This document shows positions 53,242-62,236 of a stretch of 64,000 nt of DNA, in pieces. Source of the stretch: Marinimicrobium agarilyticum DSM 16975 (GTDB lineage: Bacteria > Pseudomonadota > Gammaproteobacteria > Pseudomonadales > Cellvibrionaceae); assembly GCF_000423345.1 (NCBI RefSeq), contig NZ_AUHU01000012.1, positions 62,001-126,000 of the forward strand. The letters run 5' to 3'. Below the pieces are notes generated by a model that ran no database searches, was not told the origin of the DNA, and saw nothing but the letters and a program-made list of their open reading frames with translations. Every line of letters begins with the position of its first letter. Positions within the stretch are counted from its first letter, which is position 1. A program made the position numbers and the translations under genes.

Positions 53242-54807
53242 ATGCATCCGGTTTATATATTTAAAATAATAGTTGTGGTTTTTAGCGCTTTGACGGTTAG
53301 TTCCTGCTCAATAACTGACACGACGGTGTCGAAATATGTAGAAGACGAAAAGTCGTTGGCGAAGCATTATGCAGCGCCAGACTGGTTTCGAGATGCCAAG
53401 CTTGGTATCTATTTTACGTGGGGCCCCTATACCGTAGCTGCACACGCCAACGAGTGGTATCCGCGCTGGATGCATTTTGATTTTTCCGATCAGGATTGGG
53501 TGGGGCGTGATAAAGGCTACCATATCGATGCCATGCCGTGGCATACCAAAACGTTCGGCCACCCCTCAGAGTTCGGCTACCATGATATGATTCCGAGATT
53601 TACCGCCGAACGATTTGATGCCGCTGAGTGGGCCGACCTGTTTCAAAGATCAGGCGCTCGGTTTGCGGGGCCAGTGGCGATGCACCATGATGGTTACGCG
53701 CTCTGGGATAGCGATATTACGCCCTGGAACTCCGCTGACATTGGGCCCAAGAGGGACATTATGGGGGAGCTGTTTGCAGAGTTGCGTAAGCGCGACATGA
53801 AAACTGTAGCGACTTTTCACCACGCTCGTCATTTACAACGATATAAAGGTCAGAGTAAAGAGGAAGCCATGCAGCGCTACGGTCACCTCGACTCCTACCA
53901 CGCCTACTGGAATTCCCACTACCCCTGGATTGATGGGCTGCCTACCACTTCCGAAGACCCGGATCTTAAGTTACTTTACGGAAATCTTCCGGAAGAGCAA
54001 TGGTTAGAGCATTTCTGGTTGGGGACGCTAAAGGAAGTCGTTGACAAGTACCAACCTGATATTGTTTGGTTCGACACCTGGTTAGATCAAATACCGCAAG
54101 ACACCCGATATGATTTTGCGGCGTATTATTTGAATTCGGCTGATCGGTGGGGTAAGGAAGTTATGATGACTCACAAAGACCAGGACATGCCCAAGACATT
54201 TTCAGTGGAGGATTTCGAACAAGGGCGTCGAAGTAAGCTGACAGGACTGCCTTGGTTGACAGACGACACCATCTCCAAATGGAGCTGGTCGTATATTGAG
54301 GGTCTCGAGGTAAAACCCGCCGAATGGGTTATTCACGATTTCATTGATATCGTGTCAAAGAATGGCCAACTGTTGCTGAATGTATCGCCGAAGTATGATG
54401 GCAGCATCCCCGATGATCAGCGCGCTGTCTTGTCTGCGTTGGGGAATTGGCTTGAGGTGAACGGCGAAGCGATTTACGGCACACGGCCCTGGAAAATCTT
54501 TGGTGAGGGGCCCACAAAAATGGCAGAGGGCGGCCATTTCTCAAAACATGTAGACTATACCTCACATGATATTCGATTTACGCAGAGCGAGGACGCGCTC
54601 TATGCCATATCGTTGGGAACGCCTCGCGAACCATTACATATCGTAGCCTTGGCTAAAGACAATAGTATCGGTGTCAAAACCTTTACGTCTGTTGAGGCAC
54701 TGAACGGTGACTATGTGGAATCATGGAGCCAAAAGCCCGACGGATTGACAATCATCTTAAAAGAAGACGCCCCGGACCAAGCCGCTTACGCCTTTAGACT
54801 AAACTAG
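53242..54807 (+). CDS. GH29 alpha-L-fucosidase/alpha-L-galactosidase, lipoprotein
   Basis: A 521-residue GH29 enzyme. The leader ends TVSSC (lipobox at Cys22). WFRDAKLGIYFTWGPYTVAAHANEWY opens the family fold, written here as WFRDAKLGIYF and GPYTVAAHANEWY. Asp278 in DIVWFDTW is the nucleophile. NGQLLLNVSPKYDG and a C-terminal beta-domain follow. GH29 removes alpha-linked L-fucose, and some members act on alpha-L-galactose, the 6-deoxy difference being small. Since porphyran carries L-galactose-6-sulfate and a sulfatase is present, the L-galactosidase option fits, as inference. GAGG precedes the ATG. The gene lies between GH50 and a GH50 remnant. Confidence 0.88.
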   Translation: MHPVYIFKIIVVVFSALTVSSCSITDTTVSKYVEDEKSLAKHYAAPDWFRDAKLGIYFTWGPYTVAAHANEWYPRWMHFDFSDQDWVGRDKGYHIDAMPWHTKTFGHPSEFGYHDMIPRFTAERFDAAEWADLFQRSGARFAGPVAMHHDGYALWDSDITPWNSADIGPKRDIMGELFAELRKRDMKTVATFHHARHLQRYKGQSKEEAMQRYGHLDSYHAYWNSHYPWIDGLPTTSEDPDLKLLYGNLPEEQWLEHFWLGTLKEVVDKYQPDIVWFDTWLDQIPQDTRYDFAAYYLNSADRWGKEVMMTHKDQDMPKTFSVEDFEQGRRSKLTGLPWLTDDTISKWSWSYIEGLEVKPAEWVIHDFIDIVSKNGQLLLNVSPKYDGSIPDDQRAVLSALGNWLEVNGEAIYGTRPWKIFGEGPTKMAEGGHFSKHVDYTSHDIRFTQSEDALYAISLGTPREPLHIVALAKDNSIGVKTFTSVEALNGDYVESWSQKPDGLTIILKEDAPDQAAYAFRLN

Positions 54808-54826
54808 TCGCCAAAATAGGTTAAGG

Positions 54827-54994
54827 GGCTTTCATTGGTTCGAATATATTGATTGGTCCATAACGGGGCGGGCGTATGATGGAGAAAACTATAATGTCGG
54901 CTTTGTCAGTGTGACTGACATTCCTTATACACCGTTGGTGGAAGCTGCAAAGGAGGTGAACCGCAACCTGTACAGGAGGCGCTTTGAACGATAA
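54827..54994 (+). pseudogene. C-terminal remnant of a fourth GH50 gene
   Basis: Immediately after the GH29 gene, 53 codons starting HWFEYID and ending RRRFER before TAA (54992-54994) match the C-terminus of the GH50 at 50.8 kb. I count 45 of 53 identical residues, including an uninterrupted TGRAYDGENYNVGFVSVTD. There is no start codon, no leader and no upstream homology beyond about 54827. It is the tail of a deleted tandem copy and suggests that GH29 lies at a recombination point between two GH50 genes. The preserved frame suggests a recent event. Confidence 0.85.
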
Positions 54995-55281
54995 GCCGGT
55001 TCATGAAAAAAGGCGTCGTTGGTGCGAGCCGTACCAGCGACGGGACGCGTGACAGTGCGATGATCTCTGAGAGACGGCTCAAAGCTGGAAGAGTGTGTCG
55101 GGCGACATATAGTAAAATATTATAATACTACCAAGGGGCTACCATTACTGAGTCATAAGAGGAGGAGAGTTGGACCTATTGGCTTTCGAACAAGGCTGTA
55201 GGCTAACAGGTTGCGTGGCGTGGCTCGTTGTGCTCAAATGACAGTCGATTGTCAACAATAAGCACAACAGTCGAGGTCCCT
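54995..55281. other. Intergenic region before the FG-GAP gene
   Basis: Together with the remnant this forms 474 bases without an intact gene. It contains an imperfect hairpin near 55013-55039 (GTCGTTGGT against ACCAGCGAC), AT-rich sequence near 55100-55120, a GGAGGAG with no following frame near 55160, and the operator-like site at 55248. Nothing else was recognised. Confidence 0.5.
55248..55259 (+). promoter_or_regulatory. Operator-like site upstream of the FG-GAP gene
   Basis: ATTGTCAACAAT is a match with both five-base arms intact and ends 22 bases before the start codon. It is the first such site after the motif-free block at 39-54.8 kb. Confidence 0.6.
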
Positions 55282-58200
55282 ATGATCCAAATGCGCCGAT
55301 TTTCCAGCGTTTTCCCCACGAAGCTGGCCGCTCTGGTGGTGGCCAGCACAATGATTGTTTCTTGCGGGAGTAATGGGTCTGACGACCCTGAGCCTCCTGG
55401 CTCCAGCAGTAGCTCGAGCGTCTCGTCCAGCTCATCCATGTCTTCTTCAAGTGAGACATCGAGCGTATCGTCAAGCGAGACATCCAGCGTACCCTCAAGT
55501 GCGTCATCCATGTCTTCTTCAAGTGCGGCAGAGAGCGATCCGGTCATTTCCGTGTCCTCTGACTATGAAATGCCGTATTCCGCCGAAGGGGACCTGGTTA
55601 AGCAGGTAGTGCTGGACGTCTCTATTGAGTCGGGTTATGCACATATCAGCGTCCTTTCGGGTGAAAACCGCCTGGTGGATAACATGAATATCCCCAACGC
55701 GGGCACTCATCAGCTGACAGCCCTGGTTGAATTTGAGTCTGCCGGTGATAAAACGCTGACCTTGACGGTGCGCGGGGAGCCCGTGACGCTTCAGGGGATT
55801 GAATTCCGGGACCCTGCAGAGGAGTCGCTTCCCCTGTTTGCTGATATTACGAGTGATATCGGCCTGCAAACGGAGGAGACCCTGAAATATGGCGGTCCAA
55901 CGGTCGCAGACCTCAATAACGACGGCCACTATGACATGGTGCTGAATAACCACAATGTTATTCCGGCGCAAGTCTATTGGAACAACGGTGATTCAACGGT
56001 CACAGAGCAGGCTGAACCTTTGTTTTCCTGGCCGCCGGACCTTCACGGTACGGCCGCTGGCGATTACGACAATGACGGCGACCTGGACCTGTTGATGACC
56101 AAAGGCGGTGGTAATGGCACCAACCCCGCTCCGCCGTTTTTGATGCGCAACGATGAGGGAACCTTTACCCGGGTCGAAGACGTCGCGGGCATCACCAAGG
56201 GTGCACGAGGCCGTGCCGCACGCTGGATCGATATGGATCTGGATGGTGATCTGGATCTGGCGCTGGTTAACGCCGCAGGCATCAATGGTGATAGTGGCGA
56301 GCAGCACATTTTCTATAAGAATACCGGGGACGGTTCTTTCGAGCCGGTGAGAATTCCGGGTATCGAAAACGCCCAGGCCGAGCGCACGATGGTGCTCGAT
56401 TTTAACCGCGACGGCATTGACGACATTTTGTTGTTTTCCCCGACGTCTCTCTGGCAGGGCAATGGTGACTTCACTTTTACAAACGTGACCACGACCTGGC
56501 TTCCAGAGTCTGCCCGCAATGTGCACCAGGTACATGCGGCCGCCAATACGGATATTGACAACGATGGGGACTACGACGTCTACCTCGCTCGCGGCAAACC
56601 CTACTATCAGATGGCCAACAAGTCTCTGGATTTCGACCCGCAGGCTCAGCAGCTGGATTTCAAAGACGAGGGCAACGCTGGGACGACCGAGCTCTCCTTC
56701 ACCGCTCCGGGCCCTGTTGAGCTTCACGAGCTGGATCTGACCTACCGCGGGTACGATGGTGATTTCCCTGTATTTTTGGGCTCTGCTAAAACCCCAGAGA
56801 TATTGGACTTCGAGAGCGTTCTTGAAATTTCCCGTAGCGACGCTGATGGCTGGCCCGAAGAGCGGGCTGAAAATGGCATTTATATTGGTCACACGGGAGA
56901 TGGTGAGTGGCGCGTTGAGACGGTACGAAACCAGGATGTTTACTGGAAAGTTGACTTCTCTTTGAAAGGCGTAGCTTCGGTTGATACCAGCTGGGAACCG
57001 AATAACCGCAATATCCAGGATCTGCTTTTGATCAATGAGGGAGATCATTTTGTCGAGGCCGGCGAAGCGTGGGGTATTCCCAAAGGGGGTAACCATTGGG
57101 GCGTCACTTATGGCGACTTCAACAACGACGGTTTCAGTGATTTTTACGTCTACCGCTTCGGGTTCATGAAGCAGCCGGTTGCTGATTACCTGCTGGTCAA
57201 TAATGGCGGCAGTGGATTCAACACCACCACCATGCACAATGCTTTTGATCCGAACGATGGCGGGCATAGTGACATGGGTCAGGCGTTTGACTTCGACCTG
57301 GACGGCGGTGTCGATATGCTCAACGGTTCGGATGAGTACGGTAAGTGGTACCTTTATAAAAACCGCAAGGTTGATACCGGGAACTACGTCCTTATTCAGG
57401 TGGGCTATAGCCCCTTGGCGGGAATTGACCCCATATCGGCGGAAGTGGTTGTGGAAACACCTTCGAACACCTATGTGAAGCGTGTCGCTTCGGCAGGGGA
57501 AGTCTTTTCACAGAGCGTGCTGAACACCGTCCACTTTGGTCTTGGAGACGCGGAGACCATCTCTTCTGTCTCCGTTCGCTGGCGCAATGGTGAGTCAATT
57601 TCTAGTGATGAGGTGACGGTTAACGCTCTCTTTAAAACTGATGACGCGGAGCTGCCGGCACCGAACTCAATTACGCTGACACCGAACCCGCTTACCGTGA
57701 GAGAAGGGACATCAGAGCAACTGAATGTTGAGCTTGATCCACCAAACGCAGACCCGTCTATGACGTGGACGTCCAGTGATGAGTCTGTTGCCAGTGTCGA
57801 TGGCAACGGCCTGGTTACTGGGCACCAAGCCGGCGCAAGTGCGACAATTACCGCCACGTCCGATGTCGATGGCACCACGGCTGAAGTAGTCGTAGACGTG
57901 ACCGAGTACTTCGGAATCCCGGTTGAGGGTGTGTCAGTAACTCCTGAGTCGGCTACGGTCTTTGTCGGAACCACTGAAACATTGACAGCCGAAGTAACCC
58001 CGGAAGATGCTGACGACCCTTCTGTCGAGTGGACCTCAAGTGACGAGTCTGTTGCGACCGTCGATGCAGGTGGCGTGGTGACGGGGGTGGCTTCCGGCCA
58101 AGCCTCCATTACCGCCACGACGGTGGACGGTGGATTCTCAGATAGCGCGACCATCGACGTCGAAGAGTATCAAGATCCCAGTGTCGCGTTTGATGACGAA

Positions 58201-58551
58201 AGCTATTACAAAAAAACGACTTTCTATACCAACGAGAACCTGTCGGTCAGTGCCGATTATCATGCAGGTTCAGGGAATACGGTGATCGATTCGAGCTTTG
58301 GAGGCTTCCGGGTCATGCTGCGGCACCTTAACGGGTCTTGGGGAGTCGAAAAAGACGTAACCGCCGTGTACTCCGATGCGGTAGGAACCACCTCGGGAAC
58401 GGCGACCGTGTCTATTCCGCTTGAGGGGTTGACGCCGACGTCAGAACTGCCGGAAGGGCACTTCTACTTCCTGTTTGTCCAGTTCTCGTCAAGTGATGGT
58501 ACTAAGCCCGAAAAAGGGGCGTGGCCCATTCAGATAGAAAATGCTCCATAG
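55282..58551 (+). CDS. Large FG-GAP/ASPIC lipoprotein with two bacterial Ig-like domains
   Basis: A 1089-residue lipoprotein (leader ends STMIVSC). A polyserine linker (residues 41-85) tethers a small beta-domain (about 90-175), followed by FG-GAP/VCBS propeller repeats with calcium loops (DLNNDGHYD, DYDNDGDLD, DMDLDGDLD, DFNRDGIDD, DFNNDGFSD), an ASPIC/UnbV segment (FGLGDAETISSVSVRW), two BIG2-like domains (ESVASVDGNGLVTG and ESVATVDAGGVVTG), and a C-terminal module of about 115 residues that I cannot name. It is probably a surface glycan-binding or adhesion protein; no catalytic residues are apparent. GAGG lies before the ATG at 55282. A strong terminator follows. Confidence 0.85.
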   Translation: MIQMRRFSSVFPTKLAALVVASTMIVSCGSNGSDDPEPPGSSSSSSVSSSSSMSSSSETSSVSSSETSSVPSSASSMSSSSAAESDPVISVSSDYEMPYSAEGDLVKQVVLDVSIESGYAHISVLSGENRLVDNMNIPNAGTHQLTALVEFESAGDKTLTLTVRGEPVTLQGIEFRDPAEESLPLFADITSDIGLQTEETLKYGGPTVADLNNDGHYDMVLNNHNVIPAQVYWNNGDSTVTEQAEPLFSWPPDLHGTAAGDYDNDGDLDLLMTKGGGNGTNPAPPFLMRNDEGTFTRVEDVAGITKGARGRAARWIDMDLDGDLDLALVNAAGINGDSGEQHIFYKNTGDGSFEPVRIPGIENAQAERTMVLDFNRDGIDDILLFSPTSLWQGNGDFTFTNVTTTWLPESARNVHQVHAAANTDIDNDGDYDVYLARGKPYYQMANKSLDFDPQAQQLDFKDEGNAGTTELSFTAPGPVELHELDLTYRGYDGDFPVFLGSAKTPEILDFESVLEISRSDADGWPEERAENGIYIGHTGDGEWRVETVRNQDVYWKVDFSLKGVASVDTSWEPNNRNIQDLLLINEGDHFVEAGEAWGIPKGGNHWGVTYGDFNNDGFSDFYVYRFGFMKQPVADYLLVNNGGSGFNTTTMHNAFDPNDGGHSDMGQAFDFDLDGGVDMLNGSDEYGKWYLYKNRKVDTGNYVLIQVGYSPLAGIDPISAEVVVETPSNTYVKRVASAGEVFSQSVLNTVHFGLGDAETISSVSVRWRNGESISSDEVTVNALFKTDDAELPAPNSITLTPNPLTVREGTSEQLNVELDPPNADPSMTWTSSDESVASVDGNGLVTGHQAGASATITATSDVDGTTAEVVVDVTEYFGIPVEGVSVTPESATVFVGTTETLTAEVTPEDADDPSVEWTSSDESVATVDAGGVVTGVASGQASITATTVDGGFSDSATIDVEEYQDPSVAFDDESYYKKTTFYTNENLSVSADYHAGSGNTVIDSSFGGFRVMLRHLNGSWGVEKDVTAVYSDAVGTTSGTATVSIPLEGLTPTSELPEGHFYFLFVQFSSSDGTKPEKGAWPIQIENAP
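55402..55536 (+). repeat. Polyserine linker coding repeat in the FG-GAP gene
   Basis: About 45 codons of Ser with Glu, Thr, Val, Met and Ala, built from repeats such as GAGACATCGAGCGT and near copies. It separates the lipid anchor from the folded domains, like the linker of the GH86 protein. Confidence 0.85.
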
Positions 58552-58575
58552 TCGGTAAGGCTAGAGCTGTGTGGC

Positions 58576-58606
58576 GGGTGAGGTTGCGTGCCTCACCCTC
58601 ATTTTT
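58576..58606 (+). terminator. Intrinsic terminator after the FG-GAP gene
   Basis: GGGTGAGG (58576-58583) pairs with CCTCACCC (58591-58598) around seven bases, with a T-run at 58602-58606. The remaining 190 bases to the next gene must contain its promoter; no operator motif was seen there. Confidence 0.85.
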
Positions 58607-58795
58607 GTGGAACTTACCACGCGTTGATGTTTACTTCACTTCCCCACACATATTCCGTTGCCATAGGAAGCCCGGCCGAAGGTATCGGTTGGTGGTTCAT
58701 CCTGGAAGAGCTTCTGGACGGTTGAAGAAGTATAAAAATGGCCTGCTGGTCAACTCTAGTAAGTACCGGCGGATCAGTTTGAAAAAGAGGTACAC

Positions 58796-61700
58796 ATGCC
58801 CGCCAAATACGGTTTTTTTGAACAAATGCTTTTTACACTGGGAGTAGCCCTCGCCAGTACCACTGGCACCAGCGCTATTGCGACTCCCTCTTCGGTGGAG
58901 GTTAGAGCTATAACCTCGGAAAAGGCCAGAGAGGCGGCAGAAGCGGTGGAGAATGCGCAGGCGGTAAAGCTGGCCGAAGGCATCAGGGTTGATCTCTGGG
59001 CCAGTGATGCCCTGGTGGACGACCCGGTGGCCATCAGCATGGACTCCGATGGCAATGCCTGGCTGACGGTTACCAATCGCAGCAATAACTCCGAATTCGA
59101 TATTCGAGGCTGGCCTCACTGGGAGGCCGACACCCTGTCCTTCAACCAGGTCGCCGACAGGCGCGAGTTTCTGCGGGAGTATTTTTCGCCCTCCAAATCG
59201 CTTACGTCGGATGATATCCCGGATCATAATAAGGACGGCGTCCATGACTGGCGGGACCTGACGGTACTCAAAGAAGAAGTATTGAAAATCTCCGATACCG
59301 ACAGTGATGGCCTGGCAGACCGGGCCCAGGTAGTCCTGGAAGACTTTTCGGACGAAATCAGCGATGTCCTCGGGGGCGTTTACTATGATGATACATCGGA
59401 TTCGGTTTTCCTCACCGTGGCCCCCAATGCCTGGCGGGCCCGTGACACCACCGGAGACGGTTATCTGGATGAAAAAACCTCTCTTGCCGAAGGTTTTGGT
59501 GTGCATATTGGGTTCAGTGGACACAATATGTCCGGCGTCACAATGGGGCCCGATGGTCGCATCTACTACGGCATTGGTGATATCGGGGCAAATATCACCG
59601 ACCTCGCGGGCAACGAGTACGATTACGCCCATGAAGGGGTCATTGTGCGCAGTGAGCCCGATGGCAGTAACTTCGAAGTGTTTGCCAGCGGGCTTCGCAA
59701 TACGCACGAGTTCACCTTTGATAAATACGGGAATTTGATCAGTGCGGACAATGATGGTGATCATGCCGGAGAATTTGAACGCTTGGTCTATTTAATCGAC
59801 GGCTCGGATACCGGCTGGCGAATCCATTGGCAGTTTGGAAAATACTCCGACCCCAAGAACAACGCCTACAAAGTCTGGATGGATGAGGGCTACTATAAAG
59901 CCCGTTTTGAGGACCAATCTGCACTTATCCTGCCGCCGATTCAATCTTTTTACGGCGGCCCCACCGGGATGGTCTACAACCCGGGAACCGCACTCGGAAA
60001 GCAGTGGCACGACTACTTCTTTCTGGTACAGTTTACCGGCAGCGCGGGTAACTCCGGTATCAATGCGTTTACGCTTGAACCGGAGGGTGCCGGTTTTACC
60101 CTGGGCGAGGACAAGACCTTTCTGCGCGGTATTCAAGTCACCGGGCTGGACGTGGGCTCGGACGGTGCGCTATATGCGGCCGATTGGGTGGAGGGCTGGA
60201 AAACCAACAACACTGGTCGTATCTGGAAAATTGATGCAGAAAAGCCCAACCCGCAGCGAGATGAAACTCAGGCACTGCTTCAACAACCCTTTGAGCCCTT
60301 AGCCGCCGAGCAGCTCATCACACACATGCAACACCCGGACCAGCGAGTTCGGTTAAAGGCTCAGTTCGAACTCGCGGAGCGCAAAGCGCTCTTTAACCTT
60401 GAGCAGGCATTGCGCCTGGAAGATCAACTGGCTCGCATTCATGGCATTTGGGGTATCGGCCAACTGGCCCGCAAGAACCGGGACGTGGCTGAGGTGTTAG
60501 TGCCGTTGTTGCAGGATGCCGACCCCGAAATCCGAGCCCAGGTCGCCAAAGTGTTGGGCGATGCCGAGTACCCGCGAGCGACCGAGCCGCTTATCGACAA
60601 CCTCTCCCACCCCAATGCGCGAGTGAGAATGTTATCGGCCCAGGCCCTGGGGCGAATCGGGGCAAATCAATCCTTTGACGGCATTGTCTCAATGTTGGAA
60701 GCAAATAACGGAGAGGATGTGTACCTGCGCCAAGCCGGTGCCATCGCCCTTGCGCGTTTGGGCGCCGAGGAAAAACTCGCGCAACTGGCGACCCATTATT
60801 CGGATGCGGTACGGGTCGCAGCCGTTATCGCACTGGACCGTTTGGCGAGCCCCGCCATCGCTGAATTTTTAGACGACAGCGACGACTATGTCGCCACCAA
60901 TGCCGCCCGGGCGATTAACGACGATGCCTTTATTGAGGCGGCCCTACCACCGTTGGCGGCTCAGTTGCCCGTGCCGCGCGTTCGGAACGAACCGTTCGTC
61001 CGCCGGGCCATTAACGCTAACGCATTCCTATCGACCGCTGACAGTGCCCAGAGGCTGGTCAACTTTGCGGCCAACGATCGTGATAGCGCTGTTCTACGGG
61101 CTGAGGCGTTGAATGCTTTGAGCGTCTGGGAGTCGCCTTCACCCTACGATCGCGTCAGCGGTCGCTATCGCGGTGAGCGCAGTGGTCAGGTTGATCAGGC
61201 CGTAGCGGCATTGGCGCCTCACTATAAAGCCTTGTTGGCCGATGAAAGCGCCCGGGTGCGCGCCGCCGCGGCGAACGCGGTCGGTCGGCTCGGCATGGTT
61301 GAGTCCGTGGATACCCTGGCCGCATTGGCTGAGAAGGACCCCAAAGCTGACGTTCGTCAATCCGCCCTGGAGAATCTGCACAGACTGTCTTACTCGGGGT
61401 TAACCGGTACCGTGTTTACTGCCTTGGAAGATGGCGCCGAAGCCGTGCGCCGAACGGCGTTGGGCCTGATTCCCTCCCTGTCTATTCCCCCGTCGGACAA
61501 GGTGCGCATGTATGAGCTGCTTTTGGAAAAGGGCAGTCTGGGAGAGCAGCAGGAAACCTATCTCGCATTGGCCCAGGTTCAGTCGCCGGAGGCCTATCAG
61601 CTACTGTCGAAGCATCTGCAAAAACTGATCGATGATCAGGTACCGCCCGAAGTGCAGCTTGAACTGGTGCAGGCCGCAGAGTTGAGCAGTAGCGAAACCG

Positions 61701-62218
61701 TGCAGGCAATGTTACAGCAATACCAGCGGACAAAGCCCACTGGCAATGTCACCGCGCAATACCGGGAAGCTCTTAAGGGCGGCGACGCGCATATGGGTAA
61801 ACTCTTTTTCTTTTATAACACCACCGCCCAGTGTATTCGCTGCCACGTGATGGGAGATTTCGGCTCCGCCGTTGGGCCCGACCTGACCGATATCGGTAGC
61901 CGTTTAACCCGTGAACAGCTGGTGGAAGCGATGGTTGAGCCGGGAGAGCGCGTCCCCCCGGGTTTCGGCCGCGTGAGTGTCACGCTACAGTCGGGAGAGG
62001 AGATCGACGGTCAGTTCACCGCCGAAGACGAGGACAGCGTCACCATTACCACTGATGACAGTGAAACCATCACCGTTGAGAGAAAGCATATAGTTGAGCA
62101 GAGTTTTTCAGGGTCCGGTATGCCGCCGATGGGCTTAATGCTGGAAAAGGAAAATGTCAGGGACATTGTGGAGTTTTTGGCAAACCAAAAGGGGCAAGAT
62201 AACACCGTAAGTCACTAG
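58796..62218 (+). CDS. PVC-type membrane-bound dehydrogenase-like protein: beta-propeller, HEAT repeats, cytochrome c
   Basis: A 1140-residue exported protein. A leader ends near TSAIA. Residues about 45-480 form a propeller of the soluble glucose-dehydrogenase-like type (SGHNMSGVTMGPDGRIYYGIGD, here SGHNMSGVTMGPDGR; ASGLRNTHEFTFD; DVGSDGALYAADW). About 490-960 are HEAT repeats (DPEIRAQVAKVLGDA, NARVRMLSAQALGRIG). A haem c site CIRCH lies at Cys1013-His1017, with PDLTDIGSRLTREQLVEAMVEPG after it. This architecture is characteristic of Planctomycetes and Verrucomicrobia, where it is abundant but biochemically uncharacterised. It may oxidise a sugar in the periplasm and pass electrons to a cytochrome. 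The ExoP-like gene follows after 18 bases. Confidence 0.85.
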   Translation: MPAKYGFFEQMLFTLGVALASTTGTSAIATPSSVEVRAITSEKAREAAEAVENAQAVKLAEGIRVDLWASDALVDDPVAISMDSDGNAWLTVTNRSNNSEFDIRGWPHWEADTLSFNQVADRREFLREYFSPSKSLTSDDIPDHNKDGVHDWRDLTVLKEEVLKISDTDSDGLADRAQVVLEDFSDEISDVLGGVYYDDTSDSVFLTVAPNAWRARDTTGDGYLDEKTSLAEGFGVHIGFSGHNMSGVTMGPDGRIYYGIGDIGANITDLAGNEYDYAHEGVIVRSEPDGSNFEVFASGLRNTHEFTFDKYGNLISADNDGDHAGEFERLVYLIDGSDTGWRIHWQFGKYSDPKNNAYKVWMDEGYYKARFEDQSALILPPIQSFYGGPTGMVYNPGTALGKQWHDYFFLVQFTGSAGNSGINAFTLEPEGAGFTLGEDKTFLRGIQVTGLDVGSDGALYAADWVEGWKTNNTGRIWKIDAEKPNPQRDETQALLQQPFEPLAAEQLITHMQHPDQRVRLKAQFELAERKALFNLEQALRLEDQLARIHGIWGIGQLARKNRDVAEVLVPLLQDADPEIRAQVAKVLGDAEYPRATEPLIDNLSHPNARVRMLSAQALGRIGANQSFDGIVSMLEANNGEDVYLRQAGAIALARLGAEEKLAQLATHYSDAVRVAAVIALDRLASPAIAEFLDDSDDYVATNAARAINDDAFIEAALPPLAAQLPVPRVRNEPFVRRAINANAFLSTADSAQRLVNFAANDRDSAVLRAEALNALSVWESPSPYDRVSGRYRGERSGQVDQAVAALAPHYKALLADESARVRAAAANAVGRLGMVESVDTLAALAEKDPKADVRQSALENLHRLSYSGLTGTVFTALEDGAEAVRRTALGLIPSLSIPPSDKVRMYELLLEKGSLGEQQETYLALAQVQSPEAYQLLSKHLQKLIDDQVPPEVQLELVQAAELSSSETVQAMLQQYQRTKPTGNVTAQYREALKGGDAHMGKLFFFYNTTAQCIRCHVMGDFGSAVGPDLTDIGSRLTREQLVEAMVEPGERVPPGFGRVSVTLQSGEEIDGQFTAEDEDSVTITTDDSETITVERKHIVEQSFSGSGMPPMGLMLEKENVRDIVEFLANQKGQDNTVSH

Positions 62219-62236
62219 TTTATTGCGAGGTTCACC

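Noticed and set aside
55402-55536. Serine-codon repeats as a possible CRISPR-like or satellite array
   Set aside because: They are in frame within a lipoprotein and encode a polyserine linker; unit lengths vary and there are no spacers.
55993-57267. A 424-codon minus-strand frame opposite the FG-GAP gene
   Set aside because: Produced by the repeated Asp/Asn/Gly codons of the FG-GAP loops; no start signal and no domain.
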